Assembly (NCBI GenBank): GCA_018820005.1
Contig: JAHJOS010000675.1
Span: forward strand, 1 to 6,688
Direction: 5' to 3'
DNA: 6,688 bases
From: Alphaproteobacteria bacterium
GTDB lineage: Bacteria; Pseudomonadota; Alphaproteobacteria; Rhizobiales; Devosiaceae
Part shown: positions 1 to 5,421 of the stretch, in pieces
Layout: each line of letters starts with the position of its first letter
How positions within the stretch are numbered: the first letter of the stretch is position 1
Made by a program: the position numbers and the translations under genes
Notes under the pieces: generated by a model
Databases searched by the model: none
What the model was told of the DNA's origin: nothing
Seen by the model: only the letters and a program-made list of their open reading frames with translations

Positions 1-359
1 CACAGTTCAAGTGGAACAGGCGCACAGTTTTCTCTTGCCCACTGCTCAATGCTGCCTGTCTGCTTCCAGCACCACGGCTGCCATCTGCATGCCATGCGCC
101 GAATGTCCGCTATCCGGCGCCGGCCACCAAAACCCGCCGTTTCGCGAACCGCCCCATTTCGGCCGATAGGGTAGGGCTCTTTCGTTAACGCGTTACGCGA
201 GTTTGGCAGCTGTCTAGGGCCAAGAAAAAAGCCCCGCCAATGATACTGGCGGGGCCGATCGGCTAACTGCAGCCTTATGACTATCAGCCAGTGCTTTTTG
301 ACCTGACGTGGGTAACAGGATTCACCCGCCGACACTGGATCTCGTCTAGCTGGTTGGCG
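1..359. other. Gene-free left flank
   Basis: No convincing coding sequence is seen in this stretch. Its right part (256-359) is the untranslated tail of the porin transcript, ending in the terminator at 225-255. The left part (1-224) has short palindromes only, such as TTCGCGAA at 141-148 and TAACGCGTTA at 186-195. A short minus-strand reading from an ATG at 95 runs off the left edge, but it is rich in Trp and Cys with no clear ribosome binding site, so I do not call it a gene. Confidence 0.6.
225..255 (-). terminator. Rho-independent terminator after the porin gene
   Basis: On the minus strand a perfect 9-bp stem (GCCCCGCCA paired with TGGCGGGGC, 231-239 and 247-255) closes a 7-base loop and is followed by six T residues (225-230). 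This is a classic intrinsic terminator reading leftward. It lies about 105 bases after the porin stop codon, so it most likely ends that transcript. A separate small RNA sharing this terminator is also possible. Confidence 0.85.
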
Positions 360-1043
360 CTAGAACTTGTAGTTGACGCCGCCGCGGATGACGCTGAAGC
401 GCTGGGTGATGTCGGAATTGCCCACCGGCAGGCCGGCATAGCTTTGGGTGCCCAGGTCGACATAGAGATATTCGGCCTTGAAGCTGATGTTGTCGGTGGC
501 CTTGGCTTCAAGACCGACGCCGACGGTCCAGCCGATGTGGTTGGCGGACTGGGACGTGACCACATTGGCGGGGCTGGTGACGCTGGCGCTGCCGCGGCCT
601 GCCGCAAAGCCGGCGGTCAGATAGGGCATGACCTGGCCAAAACTCCAGCCGGCGCGACCGCGCACGGTGCCGAAGAAGTCCATGCCTGACTTGAAGGTAC
701 CAATCCCGGGAATGGCCTGCTCATAGCCGATATTGGACCATTGCAGATCTGCCTCGGTGCTGAGCACAGCGCCGCCACCGAGGTCAAGATTGTAGCCGGC
801 CTGACCGCCCAGAACCAGGCCCGAGGTGCCGTCTGATGTTTCGACGCCACCGCCGGTTGGCTTGCGCAGCAGGGTGCCCCAGCCATAGCCAGCGTTGACG
901 CCGGCATAAAAGCCGGACCAGTCCGATGCCGGCGTGGATGAATAGATCGTGCTCGCATTGCCGCCATTCCAGCCCAGGTCGGCCGCCATGGCCGATGGGG
1001 ACAGCAGCAGGAGCGTGGACAGCACGGAGAGCTGACGTTTCAT
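360..1043 (-). CDS. Outer-membrane beta-barrel protein, Omp25/Omp31-like porin family
   Basis: This 227-residue protein has a Sec signal peptide: positively charged MKRQ start, a hydrophobic Leu-rich core, and a likely cleavage after AMA near residue 20. The mature part opens with the family hallmark WSGFYAGVNAGYGWG (about residues 42-56). It then shows alternating amphipathic strands rich in Gly and aromatics, such as GGQAGYNLDLG, AEYLYVDLG and the closing strand ending VNYKF. The terminal Phe is the usual beta-barrel assembly signal read by the BAM complex. Length and motifs fit the small eight-stranded barrels common in Rhizobiales (Omp25/Omp31/RopB-like), which have structural and sometimes porin roles; the exact role here cannot be read from sequence. 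The ATG at 1043 is supported by CGAGG seven bases upstream (1051-1055). The gene appears monocistronic, with its own terminator at 225-255. Confidence 0.9.
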   Translation of the reverse strand: MKRQLSVLSTLLLLSPSAMAADLGWNGGNASTIYSSTPASDWSGFYAGVNAGYGWGTLLRKPTGGGVETSDGTSGLVLGGQAGYNLDLGGGAVLSTEADLQWSNIGYEQAIPGIGTFKSGMDFFGTVRGRAGWSFGQVMPYLTAGFAAGRGSASVTSPANVVTSQSANHIGWTVGVGLEAKATDNISFKAEYLYVDLGTQSYAGLPVGNSDITQRFSVIRGGVNYKF

Positions 1044-1228
1044 GGTTTAGCCTCGTCACAGAAATGCGGTGAACTTTCCGCTAAAATGCGACGAAATCGA
1101 TTAACGACTGGGTAAGGAATAAGGTTAACGCGCTGGGAGAGAGCGCCTTTTCCACAATCGGCGGGCAGGGTGGTGCGCGACTGCCACAGCCAAATGTGCC
1201 CCGGTCGGCTCAACGATGTCGGAGAAAA

Positions 1229-1312
1229 TGGTGCCCCCCGCCGGACTCGAACCGGCACGCCTTGCGGCGGAGGATTTTGAGTCCTCTGCGTCTACCATTC
1301 CGCCAGAGGGGC
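1229..1312 (-). tRNA. tRNA-Leu (anticodon CAA)
   Basis: The minus strand folds as a complete class II tRNA. The acceptor GCCCCTC pairs with GGGGGGC (one G-U pair), followed by discriminator A and an encoded CCA at 1231-1229. The D arm contains GGTAGAC. The anticodon stem GAGGA/TCCTC surrounds loop CTCAAAA, giving anticodon CAA (plus-strand 1277-1279), which reads UUG codons. The variable arm is CGCC-GCAA-GGCG, as expected for leucine tRNAs, and the T arm is GCCGG-TTCGAGT-CCGGC. All arms are intact. It sits between azlD and the porin gene on the same strand; no integrase or duplicated tRNA 3' end is visible nearby. Confidence 0.97.
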
Positions 1313-1322
1313 ACGGGAAAAG

Positions 1323-1351
1323 TGTCTAGCTCAGGTCGGGGTGGTCTGCAA
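1323..1351 (-). promoter_or_regulatory. Candidate promoter of tRNA-Leu
   Basis: In the 54-base gap between azlD and the tRNA, the minus strand carries TTGCAG (1351-1346) and TAGACA (1328-1323) separated by exactly 17 bases. The second box ends ten bases before the mature tRNA 5' end. Spacing and position suit a sigma-70-type promoter for the tRNA. The match is by eye and both hexamers deviate from consensus; co-transcription from azlCD is the alternative. Confidence 0.45.
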
Positions 1352-1366
1352 CTGGCGTCTGCGGGT

Positions 1367-1675
1367 TTATGCAGCGAGCACGAGCCGGGCCAGATAGACC
1401 GTGAGAACCCCGATGGCCATGGCGGGCAACAAACTGCGGGTGCGCCAGAACACCAGCCCCGTGGCAAGGGCGGCAATAATCTCGGCCGCACTGCCGGTGA
1501 CCAGGGCCGGTGCGACGAGCGAGGCGAGGACCGCACCGGGGACATGCTTGAGCCAGGCGGCGGCAAAGCCATGCCGTGGCAGGCGATTGGAGAGCAGCAG
1601 GCCGCCGGCCTTGACCATGAAACTGACCGCGGCCATGCCCAGGATGGCTGCAAGGGCCTCGGGACTAGTCCACAT
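1367..1675 (-). CDS. azlD: AzlD-family small subunit of branched-chain amino acid exporter
   Basis: The product is a 102-residue, very hydrophobic protein with about three to four membrane segments (roughly residues 8-28, 45-72 and 82-101). Family-typical features are a start with an acidic residue before the first helix, the AGGLLLSNRLP stretch (23-33) followed by WLKHVPGAVLASLVAP (41-56), and small size. AzlD proteins partner AzlC (BrnE with BrnF in Corynebacterium) to export branched-chain amino acids and related compounds across the inner membrane. The ATG at 1675 overlaps the 3' end of azlC by 11 bases, which argues for translational coupling and a fixed subunit ratio. The stop TAA is at 1369-1367. 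The substrate cannot be read from sequence. Family assignment is firm from the pairing and motifs. Confidence 0.88.
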   Translation of the reverse strand: MWTSPEALAAILGMAAVSFMVKAGGLLLSNRLPRHGFAAAWLKHVPGAVLASLVAPALVTGSAAEIIAALATGLVFWRTRSLLPAMAIGVLTVYLARLVLAA

Positions 1676-2387
1676 GGCGCACCCTATCGGCCATGGCGCC
1701 GGCGAGGCTGCCGGCGATGCCGCCGATCAGGATATACCAGCTGCCGGCCACCAGATGGGAGGAAACGATTGCGACAAGGGCAGCCACGGCCCAGGGAAGC
1801 AGGTCACCCCGGCCTTTCCACATGCCCAGCAGCAGCGCCAGGAAGGTGGCGGTGAACGCAAAATCGAGGCCATAGGTGGCCGGATCATCGATAGCGGAGC
1901 CGAGCAGATGGCCGGTGACGGTGGTGAGCATCCAGCAGGCATAGGCCAGCACGCCGCCGCCGAGCAGGAAGGCGATGGTGCCGCGCCCCTTCTGCATTTC
2001 GAGCATGGTGACGGCCCAAGTTTCATCGGAGACGATGCCCATCATCAAGGCGCCGCTCGAGGTCTGGTCGGGGCGGAACAGCGGGCGCAGGGTGGCGGTG
2101 AGCAGGAGGTAGCGCAGGTTGATGATCAGCGCGGCCATGATCAACGCACCAATGGGCAGGGTGGCAGGGGTTGCGGTCCAGAGGTCAAGCGCGACGAACT
2201 GGGCCGAGCCGGCAAAGACCAGGCCGCTCATCAGAACCACCTCGAGCAGGCTCAAACCGGCGCCGCGCGCCAGCACGCCCCAGACCATGCCATAGGCCGC
2301 CACGGAAAGGACAACGGGGATGCAGGCGCGGGCTCCGGCCAGAAACTGGGCGGCAAAGGTGTCAACGGCAGTCAATTGCGTACTCAT
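1665..2387 (-). CDS. azlC: AzlC-family large subunit of branched-chain amino acid exporter
   Basis: A 240-residue polytopic membrane protein. AzlC (BrnF-like) hallmarks are clear: the helix ending FAGSAQF (58-64), NLRYLLLTATL (90-100) and SDETWA (120-125). About six to seven hydrophobic segments follow one another, and the C-terminus is short and charged. With AzlD it forms an exporter for branched-chain amino acids or toxic analogues in the inner membrane. I chose the ATG at 2387, which gives the usual family length and an N-terminus of MSTQLTAVD. The frame stays open upstream to a TTG at 2450 with a further ATG at 2435, but the extra residues look non-natural and no convincing ribosome binding site marks any of these starts. 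The gene is divergent from the MATE transporter. No Lrp or AraC regulator, often seen next to azlCD, is present in the window. Confidence 0.9.
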   Translation of the reverse strand: MSTQLTAVDTFAAQFLAGARACIPVVLSVAAYGMVWGVLARGAGLSLLEVVLMSGLVFAGSAQFVALDLWTATPATLPIGALIMAALIINLRYLLLTATLRPLFRPDQTSSGALMMGIVSDETWAVTMLEMQKGRGTIAFLLGGGVLAYACWMLTTVTGHLLGSAIDDPATYGLDFAFTATFLALLLGMWKGRGDLLPWAVAALVAIVSSHLVAGSWYILIGGIAGSLAGAMADRVRHVD

Positions 2388-2499
2388 GGCAGAGCAATAG
2401 CGGGACAGGCTCGCGGGCGCATCGGCAAAGTGCATCGGCGGCCATGACAAGTGGTGATGGCTGGCATCGCTGGCGGTGATCGGGCCGGTTCGGACGGCG

Positions 2500-2528
2500 T
2501 TGACGGGTCTGCGCGGCGGGGGTAGAGA
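2500..2528 (+). promoter_or_regulatory. Candidate promoter of the MATE gene
   Basis: TTGACG (2500-2505) and TAGAGA (2523-2528) are separated by 17 bases, a reasonable sigma-70-type arrangement for an alphaproteobacterium. Transcription would start near 2535, leaving about 155 untranslated bases before the ATG at 2690. This is visual pattern matching in GC-rich DNA, so moderate confidence only. Confidence 0.4.
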
Positions 2529-2679
2529 CCGTGCCGTGTCATTTTCACGCCATCCGAGCCCGTCCAGTCGGCATTCTGCATTTTCAGGATGTGAATAGGT
2601 CCCTGCAGCGGTTCTGAGGCCGTCGGATCGCCGTTGCCCACCGGGTCCGGGACGTGACGCGTCTGTATTTGGACTATTC

Positions 2680-2683
2680 GGAG
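2680..2683 (+). promoter_or_regulatory. Ribosome binding site deciding the MATE start
   Basis: GGAG lies six bases before the ATG at 2690. It favours that start over the upstream in-frame GTG at 2654, which would add 12 residues not resembling the family N-terminus. Confidence 0.65.
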
Positions 2684-2689
2684 ATTGCC

Positions 2690-4048
2690 ATGAGCTTTCA
2701 GTCGCGGCCGCTTTGGCAGCGGTTCGTCATTTTCCTGTTGCCGTTGATGGCGAGCAATATTCTGCAATCGCTGTCGGGTACGGTCAATTCGATCTATGTC
2801 GGTCAGATGATCGGCGTTGATGCGCTGGCTGCCACGGCCACGTTCTTTCCCATCATGTTCTTTCTTTTGAGCTTTCTGATCGGGCTGTCGTCCGGTTCGA
2901 CCGTGCTGATCGGGCAGGCCTGGGGGGCGCGCAATATCGACAAGGTCAAGCAGGTGGCCGGCACCACGCTGGCCACGGCATTTGTCATGGGACTGGTGGT
3001 TGCGGTCGTGGGTGTGACCTGGACCGACCAGATCCTGAGCGTTCTGGGAGTTCCGGCCGATATCGCGCCGATCACGGCCAGCTATGCAAGGGTCATGCTG
3101 GGCTGCATGCCCGGGTTTTTCCTGTTCATCGTGGCCACCTCGGTGCTGCGCGGGGTGGGCGATACGATGACGCCGCTGTTTTCGCTGGTGCTGTCGCTGG
3201 CCGTGGGGCTGGTGGTGACGCCGGCGCTGATCCAGGGCTGGTTCGGCCTGCCGCAACTGGGCGTCAACGCTGCCGCGGTCGGCTCGATCTCGGGCTTTCT
3301 GAGCGTATTGGTGTTCCTGTTCGTCTATCTGCGGCTGCGCAACATGCCGCTGGCGCCAGACGCCAAGCTGTGGAAGGCGATGCTGCATCCCGATTTCGCG
3401 CTGCTGGGGCTGATCCTGCGACTGGGCCTGCCGGCGGGGCTACAGATGGTGGTGTCATCCGTCTCGGGCATTGTGGTGGTGGGGCTGGTGAACCGGTTCG
3501 GCTCCAATGCCACGGCGGCCTATGGGGCGTTGGGGCAGGTGATGAGCTATGTGCAGTTCCCGGCGATGTCGATCGGCATCGCGGCTTCGATCTTCGGGGC
3601 CCAGGCGATCGGCGCAGGCAAGGCAGATCAATTGGGCGCGATCACCCGCACTGGTCTGGTGCTCAACCTGATCATCACGGGCACGCTGGTGCTGCTGGCC
3701 TATCTGTTCAGCCAGCATCTGGTGGCGTTGTTCATTACCGATCCGGCGGTGATCGAGGTGGCCGAGACGCTGCTGCATGTCGTGTTGTGGAGCATATTGG
3801 CGTTCGGCGGCAGCGTGGTGTTCTCGGGCATCATGCGCTCGAGCGGCACGGTCATTGCGCCCATGGTGCTGTCGCTGATCTGCATCCTGTGCATCGAACT
3901 GCCGGGCGCCATCATCCTCAGCCAGACCAGCCTTGGCCTCACCGGCATCTGGATCGCCTATGCCGCCAGCTTTGTGATGATGTTTGTGCTCCAAGGCTGC
4001 TGGTATCAGTTCGCCTGGCGGAAAAAGACCATTACCGCGCTGGTCTAG
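2690..4048 (+). CDS. MATE-family efflux transporter
   Basis: A 452-residue inner-membrane protein with about twelve hydrophobic segments in two homologous halves, the MATE (multidrug and toxic compound extrusion) architecture and length. The N-terminal signature runs from LPLMASNILQSLSG through VNSIYVGQMIGVDALAA (about 17-49). Pseudo-repeated motifs in the two halves include GQAWGARNIDKV (75-86) against GAQAIGAGKADQL (303-315), and LRGVGDTMTPL (153-163) against MRSSGTVIAP (382-391). Family members use sodium or proton gradients to export drugs, dyes or metabolites; neither the coupling ion nor the substrate can be assigned here. It is transcribed alone, ending in the terminator at 4073-4103, and is divergent from azlCD. 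The downstream TetR gene has its own promoter, so there is no sequence sign that the regulator belongs to this pump, though regulation of a neighbour is not excluded. Confidence 0.93.
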   Translation: MSFQSRPLWQRFVIFLLPLMASNILQSLSGTVNSIYVGQMIGVDALAATATFFPIMFFLLSFLIGLSSGSTVLIGQAWGARNIDKVKQVAGTTLATAFVMGLVVAVVGVTWTDQILSVLGVPADIAPITASYARVMLGCMPGFFLFIVATSVLRGVGDTMTPLFSLVLSLAVGLVVTPALIQGWFGLPQLGVNAAAVGSISGFLSVLVFLFVYLRLRNMPLAPDAKLWKAMLHPDFALLGLILRLGLPAGLQMVVSSVSGIVVVGLVNRFGSNATAAYGALGQVMSYVQFPAMSIGIAASIFGAQAIGAGKADQLGAITRTGLVLNLIITGTLVLLAYLFSQHLVALFITDPAVIEVAETLLHVVLWSILAFGGSVVFSGIMRSSGTVIAPMVLSLICILCIELPGAIILSQTSLGLTGIWIAYAASFVMMFVLQGCWYQFAWRKKTITALV

Positions 4049-4072
4049 CGACCGCTGGCACGCCGACATTGG

Positions 4073-4103
4073 GGGTCCGGACAGCGTTGTCCGGGCCCTT
4101 TTT
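4073..4103 (+). terminator. Rho-independent terminator of the MATE gene
   Basis: An 11-bp stem (4073-4083 with 4088-4098, one G-U pair) closes a GCGT tetraloop and is followed at once by TTTTT (4099-4103). It starts 25 bases after the MATE stop codon and separates that transcript from the TetR promoter immediately downstream. Confidence 0.92.
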
Positions 4104-4111
4104 CTTGTGGC

Positions 4112-4145
4112 TTGACAATCCCTACTGCTAGTAAGAAAACTTACT
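4112..4145 (+). promoter_or_regulatory. Promoter with palindromic operator upstream of the TetR gene
   Basis: A consensus -35 box TTGACA is at 4112-4117. At the expected -10 distance lies a perfect inverted repeat, AGTAAG-AAAA-CTTACT (4130-4145). An additional TACT at 4123-4126 forms a second, overlapping inverted repeat with AGTA (4130-4133). The -10 itself is poor (around 4134-4141) and would be buried in the palindrome. A TetR-family dimer binding here would block RNA polymerase, giving autorepression and control of the downstream peroxiredoxin-like gene. Sequence and spacing are seen directly; the binding protein is inferred from adjacency. Confidence 0.75.
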
Positions 4146-4152
4146 CATTGAG

Positions 4153-4746
4153 ATGGAGGCGGCTTTGTCGGTGCGCGGAAACAAGAGTGATGTCCTATGG
4201 AAGGCAGCATCGCAGGTTGCCTATGAACGCGGGCTGGCCGGTCTGACGCTTGCCAATGTGGCCGAGGCGGCCAAGATGCCGCTGGGCAGCCTCTACTATT
4301 ATTTCAAATCGCGGGACGACATGGTGGGCGCCGCCGTTGCGCGGGTCCATACGCGCTTCCTGCAGTTGCGCGAGCAATGGGACGGGCTGGGCGAGTCACG
4401 GCTATCCCTGCGTGCCTTTGCGGGCATGACCGCCGAACAGACCGAGACGCTCACGCGCCATGGTTGCCCTATTGGCACGCTGGTTGCGCAACTGGGCAAG
4501 AAGCAGCAGGCCGGGGCTGGCGACGTCGGGCAGGTTTTCTCTCAATTGTGCGACTGGGCTGCGGGGCATTTTGCAACGCTGGGACTGTCTCCCGAGGCGG
4601 CGCGCCTGGCGGGACGCAAAATGGTCCGTGATCTCGAAGGTGCGGCAATGCTGGCACACGCAACGGGCGACGCCGGCCATATCAGCGAGGTGGTGTCCGA
4701 GATTTTGCATCAGATCGACAGCCTGGCAGACAGCGGCGCGAACTGA
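4153..4746 (+). CDS. TetR/AcrR-family transcriptional regulator
   Basis: A 197-residue protein with the TetR N-terminal DNA-binding domain (about 12-58). The helix-turn-helix contains LTLANVAEAAKM followed by the recognition-helix signature PLGSLYYYFKSRDDM (43-57). The C-terminal ligand/dimer domain is all-helical and contains the segment HGCPIGTL (103-110) with Cys105; the only other Cys is Cys133. A Cys at this place recalls NemR-type TetR sensors, which respond to reactive electrophiles or hypochlorite through a cysteine, but that parallel is inference. It is first in an operon with the peroxiredoxin-like gene 41 bases downstream, behind a palindromic operator, so autorepression is likely. 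Start is uncertain: the ATG at 4153 gives this length, but a GGAGG at 4155-4159 sits five bases before an in-frame TTG at 4165, which would give 193 residues. Confidence 0.9.
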   Translation: MEAALSVRGNKSDVLWKAASQVAYERGLAGLTLANVAEAAKMPLGSLYYYFKSRDDMVGAAVARVHTRFLQLREQWDGLGESRLSLRAFAGMTAEQTETLTRHGCPIGTLVAQLGKKQQAGAGDVGQVFSQLCDWAAGHFATLGLSPEAARLAGRKMVRDLEGAAMLAHATGDAGHISEVVSEILHQIDSLADSGAN

Positions 4747-4776
4747 GCGGCAGCACCAGGCCATTTTTCACAGTGT

Positions 4777-4781
4777 GGGAG
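4777..4781 (+). promoter_or_regulatory. Ribosome binding site deciding the peroxiredoxin-like start
   Basis: GGGAG, continued by a GA-rich run, is six bases before the ATG at 4788. It supports that start over an in-frame GTG at 4773, which overlaps the binding site itself. Confidence 0.7.
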
Positions 4782-4787
4782 AGAGAG

Positions 4788-5345
4788 ATGACGAGACTGA
4801 CAGAGGGGCAACTGGCTCCGGATTTGGAGACGGTGGATCTGTTTGGGGCGCCGGTGTCGCTGACCGCCCTGCGCGGGCGCAAGGTTCTGCTGTCGTTTTA
4901 CCGCTACGCCTCGTGTCCGCTGTGCAACCTCAGGGTTCACAACATGATCGGGCGACACGCTGCGTGGTCGGCGCAGGGGCTCGACGTGTTGGCGGTATTT
5001 CAATCGAGTGCTGCCGATATCGGCAAACACGTCGGTCGGCAGGATGCACCCTTTCCAATCGTTCCAGATGGCTCGATGCGGCACTACAAGCGCTATGGCG
5101 TCGAGACCAGCTGGCTCGGCTTTCTCAAGGCGGGCCTGCGGCCGGACATTTTGATGAAGGCCTTCGCGCAGGGCTATCTGCCAGCGATGTTCAACGGGCC
5201 GCTCAATCGCGTACCGGCAGACTTTCTGATTGATGAAAACGGGCGCCTGGTGCGCTGCTACTATGGCGCCGACGTGGGCGACCACCTGCCGTTTGACGAC
5301 ATCGACGCCTTTGTTGCCAGGCAGCCGACGCTGGTAAGCAGCTAG
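4788..5345 (+). CDS. Peroxiredoxin-like (AhpC/TSA) thioredoxin-fold protein
   Basis: A 185-residue cytoplasmic protein with no signal peptide. It opens like an AhpC/TSA domain: GQLAPDLETVDLFG (7-20), then LRGRKVLLSFYRYASCPLCNLRVH (28-51 in all). The active-site region carries Cys43-Pro-Leu-Cys46, a CxxC arrangement and not the PxxxTxxC of classical peroxiredoxins. Val-Pro at 142-143 before ADFLID matches the usual cis-proline strand of the thioredoxin fold, and another Cys is at 157. These features fit the loosely characterised 'peroxiredoxin-like' group, probably thiol-disulfide or peroxide chemistry; the reaction is not established from sequence. It lies 41 bases after the TetR gene without its own evident promoter, so it is likely co-transcribed and induced when the repressor is released. 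A long hairpin follows the stop codon. Confidence 0.85.
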   Translation: MTRLTEGQLAPDLETVDLFGAPVSLTALRGRKVLLSFYRYASCPLCNLRVHNMIGRHAAWSAQGLDVLAVFQSSAADIGKHVGRQDAPFPIVPDGSMRHYKRYGVETSWLGFLKAGLRPDILMKAFAQGYLPAMFNGPLNRVPADFLIDENGRLVRCYYGADVGDHLPFDDIDAFVARQPTLVSS

Positions 5346-5366
5346 GGATATCGCGCCAACTTGGCA

Positions 5367-5400
5367 ATGAGGGGCCTGAACAGCGGTCCGGGCCCCTCAT
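5367..5400. terminator. Long hairpin between convergent operons
   Basis: A 15-bp stem (5367-5381 with 5386-5400) with one mismatch and one G-U pair closes an AGCG loop; the outer ten pairs are perfect. It sits 22 bases after the peroxiredoxin-like stop and 21 bases from the convergent secA stop, so it can serve both strands. Neither side has a T run, so it is not a canonical intrinsic terminator; it could stop transcription weakly or protect both 3' ends. Confidence 0.6.
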
Positions 5401-5421
5401 AGGTCCAATTGGTTGCCTGCC

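Larger units (their letters stand above)
2388..2689. other. Divergent intergenic region azlC / MATE transporter
   Basis: This 302-base stretch separates the two divergent transporter genes. It contains a candidate rightward promoter (2500-2528) and therefore a possible leader of about 150 bases before the MATE start. Small palindromes are present, such as GACGCGTC at 2656-2663 and an inverted CTGCA/TGCAG pair at 2576-2580 and 2604-2608. No riboswitch class that I can recognise and no leftward promoter of good quality were found. A minus-strand reading frame is open through much of it, but it continues as the shadow frame of the MATE gene. Confidence 0.5.

Noticed and set aside
1..95. Minus-strand frame from an ATG at 95 running off the left edge
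   Set aside because: Its start is unusually Trp- and Cys-rich, no clear ribosome binding site is present, and too little is visible to judge.
1101..1132. CtrA-like TTAA-N7-GTAA and a GTTAACGCG word upstream of the porin, also found at 184-192
   Set aside because: The CtrA match is incomplete (TTAA-N7-TTAA expected) and a nine-base repeat with a palindromic core is weak evidence in a window this size.
1229..1312. tRNA-Leu as an integration site of a mobile element
   Set aside because: No integrase, no duplicated tRNA 3' end and no cargo genes are visible; the flanking genes look like ordinary chromosomal genes.
1401..2447. Long plus-strand open frame (348 codons) opposite azlCD
   Set aside because: Its product is Gly/Gln/Ala/His-rich without recognisable structure, while the opposite strand encodes AzlC and AzlD with hallmark motifs and an overlapping coupled start.
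2516..2581. Short minus-strand peptide from an ATG at 2581 with natural-looking sequence (MQNADWTGSDGVKM...)
   Set aside because: There is no ribosome binding site, the frame degenerates into Pro/Arg-rich residues towards azlC, and it overlaps the azlC start. It could be a decayed gene remnant, but the evidence is too thin.
2384..3388. Long minus-strand open frame (334 codons) across the MATE gene and the intergenic region
   Set aside because: It is the low-complexity Arg/Gln/His-rich shadow of the MATE gene in GC-rich DNA. The product has no domain features, and the plus-strand gene has clear membrane segments and family motifs.
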